A DNA stretch of 64,000 nucleotides, taken from contig JAHFUZ010000003.1 in NCBI GenBank assembly GCA_023264815.1, forward strand, positions 62,001 through 126,000, read 5' to 3'. Positions 63,542-64,000 of this stretch are shown piece after piece. The notes beneath the pieces are model-generated. The model searched no databases. It saw only the letters and a list, made by a program, of their open reading frames with translations, and was not told the origin of the DNA. This DNA comes from Arthrobacter sp. (lineage in GTDB: Bacteria; Actinomycetota; Actinomycetes; Actinomycetales; Micrococcaceae). Every line of letters starts with the position of its first letter. Position 1 is the stretch's first letter. The position numbers and the translations under genes are program-made.

Positions 63542-64000
63542 ATGCCGGACTCCCCACTCCTCACCGCCGCGGCCGTCGCCGTGATCGTCCTGGCGATCGC
63601 CGTCGTCGTCGGGGTGGGCATGAAGGTGCTGCGGTCCTTCCGCGAGCTGGGCACGGATGCCGAGCGGGCCACATACAACACCCTGCACGCAGCCTCCCGC
63701 GCCGGCCAGCACCTGCGCACCGGGCTGAATCCTGCCGGGGCAGCAAAAGCCAGCCGCCAGCTCCGCACTCTCCTGGGCTGTGACGCCCTGGCAATTACCG
63801 ATACCGCGGGAGTCCTTGCCTGGGACGGTGCGGCGGAGGAGCTCAAACCGCTCCTCATGGGCCTTGCAGCAGATGTCCTCGCCGGCGGACGGACCGCCGT
63901 CATCCAGCCGGGAAACCTGGGGGCCGGCCCTGCCGCCGGACACCTGGCGGCCGTCATCGCACCGGTTCGGGCCGGTGCCAGGGTGGCAGGGGTCGTGGCC
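63542..64000 (+). CDS. Sensor histidine kinase (LytS/YehU-like), N-terminal fragment cut by the window edge
   Basis: An ATG at 63542 opens a frame to the window end (153 residues, no stop). It starts with a membrane helix (LLTAAAVAVIVLAIAVVVGVGM), then YNTLHAASRAGQHLRTGL, LRTLLGCDALAITDTAGVLAWDG and later GHLAAVIAPV, the GAF-like sensory part of LytS-type kinases. Such kinases with a LytR-type partner often lie beside the actP unit and may sense carboxylates. The kinase domain itself is outside the window. Confidence 0.75.
   Translation, partial: MPDSPLLTAAAVAVIVLAIAVVVGVGMKVLRSFRELGTDAERATYNTLHAASRAGQHLRTGLNPAGAAKASRQLRTLLGCDALAITDTAGVLAWDGAAEELKPLLMGLAADVLAGGRTAVIQPGNLGAGPAAGHLAAVIAPVRAGARVAGVVA

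Overview
The window is chromosomal DNA from a high-GC actinobacterium, most likely a member of the Micrococcaceae close to Arthrobacter/Pseudarthrobacter. This rests on the strong G/C bias at third codon positions, frequent GTG and TTG starts, a GPSI-type polynucleotide phosphorylase beginning at TTG, the actinobacterial order rimP-nusA-ylxR-infB-rbfA, and a leucine-degradation cluster whose content resembles Mycobacterium tuberculosis Rv2495c-Rv2504c. I see no rRNA, tRNA, CRISPR array, intact transposase or prophage. No database search was run; family names come from motif recognition.

Layout. (1) 1-3.9 kb: start of dapA, a nitrilase-fold hydrolase, a truncated DUF222 remnant under a LexA-like box, a membrane acyltransferase-like protein and dapB. 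(2) 4.0-9.8 kb: molybdenum cofactor genes moaE, mog, moaC and moeA on the minus strand, translationally coupled to a broken sulfite-oxidase-like molybdoenzyme, with moaA and moaD on the plus strand. (3) 9.8-13.5 kb: a decayed accessory patch holding a DUF222/HNH endonuclease, a LuxR-type pseudogene, a small frameshifted gene and a DUF1579 gene. (4) 13.6-33.3 kb, minus strand: the conserved RNA and translation block (M16 protease, pnp, rpsO, ribF, truB, rbfA, infB, ylxR, nusA, rimP), interrupted by kynA-kynU, a DUF937 gene, two small membrane proteins, an aminotransferase, a TrxC-like thioredoxin, a guanine-deaminase-like enzyme and a secreted ScyD/ScyE-like propeller. (5) 33.4-36.3 kb: an overlapping trio of DUF4439 ferritin-like membrane protein, VIT/CCC1 metal transporter and APH(6)-like kinase. 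(6) 36.5-45.8 kb, minus strand: TSUP exporter, proS, DUF4081-GNAT, ispG, a YciI protein, a SatD-like/membrane protein pair, a site-2 protease and dxr. (7) 45.9-47.4 kb: a lipase-maturation-factor homologue. (8) 47.4-60.5 kb: branched-chain amino acid catabolism. bkdABC makes acyl-CoAs. The accD1-accA1-acyl-CoA dehydrogenase-scoA-scoB-MaoC-CitE operon degrades the leucine branch. TetR and Lrp/AsnC regulators flank these operons. (9) 60.7-64.0 kb: a lipid- or membrane-anchored small protein, an acetate-type symporter with its DUF485 partner, and the start of a divergent sensor kinase.

The genes work together mainly in three units. The Moco unit is nearly complete, but the only molybdoenzyme seen here is disrupted. 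The translation unit is the classic nusA-infB superoperon with large hairpins between genes. The catabolic unit takes leucine, isoleucine and valine keto-acids to acyl-CoA and then to acetyl-CoA and acetoacetate, with candidate TetR operators and a perfect CRP/GlxR-type palindrome in its control regions. The best candidates for under-described biology are the SatD-like/membrane protein operon with an AT-rich half-site array, the DUF4439-VIT-APH trio, and the long hairpins after nusA and upstream of proS.
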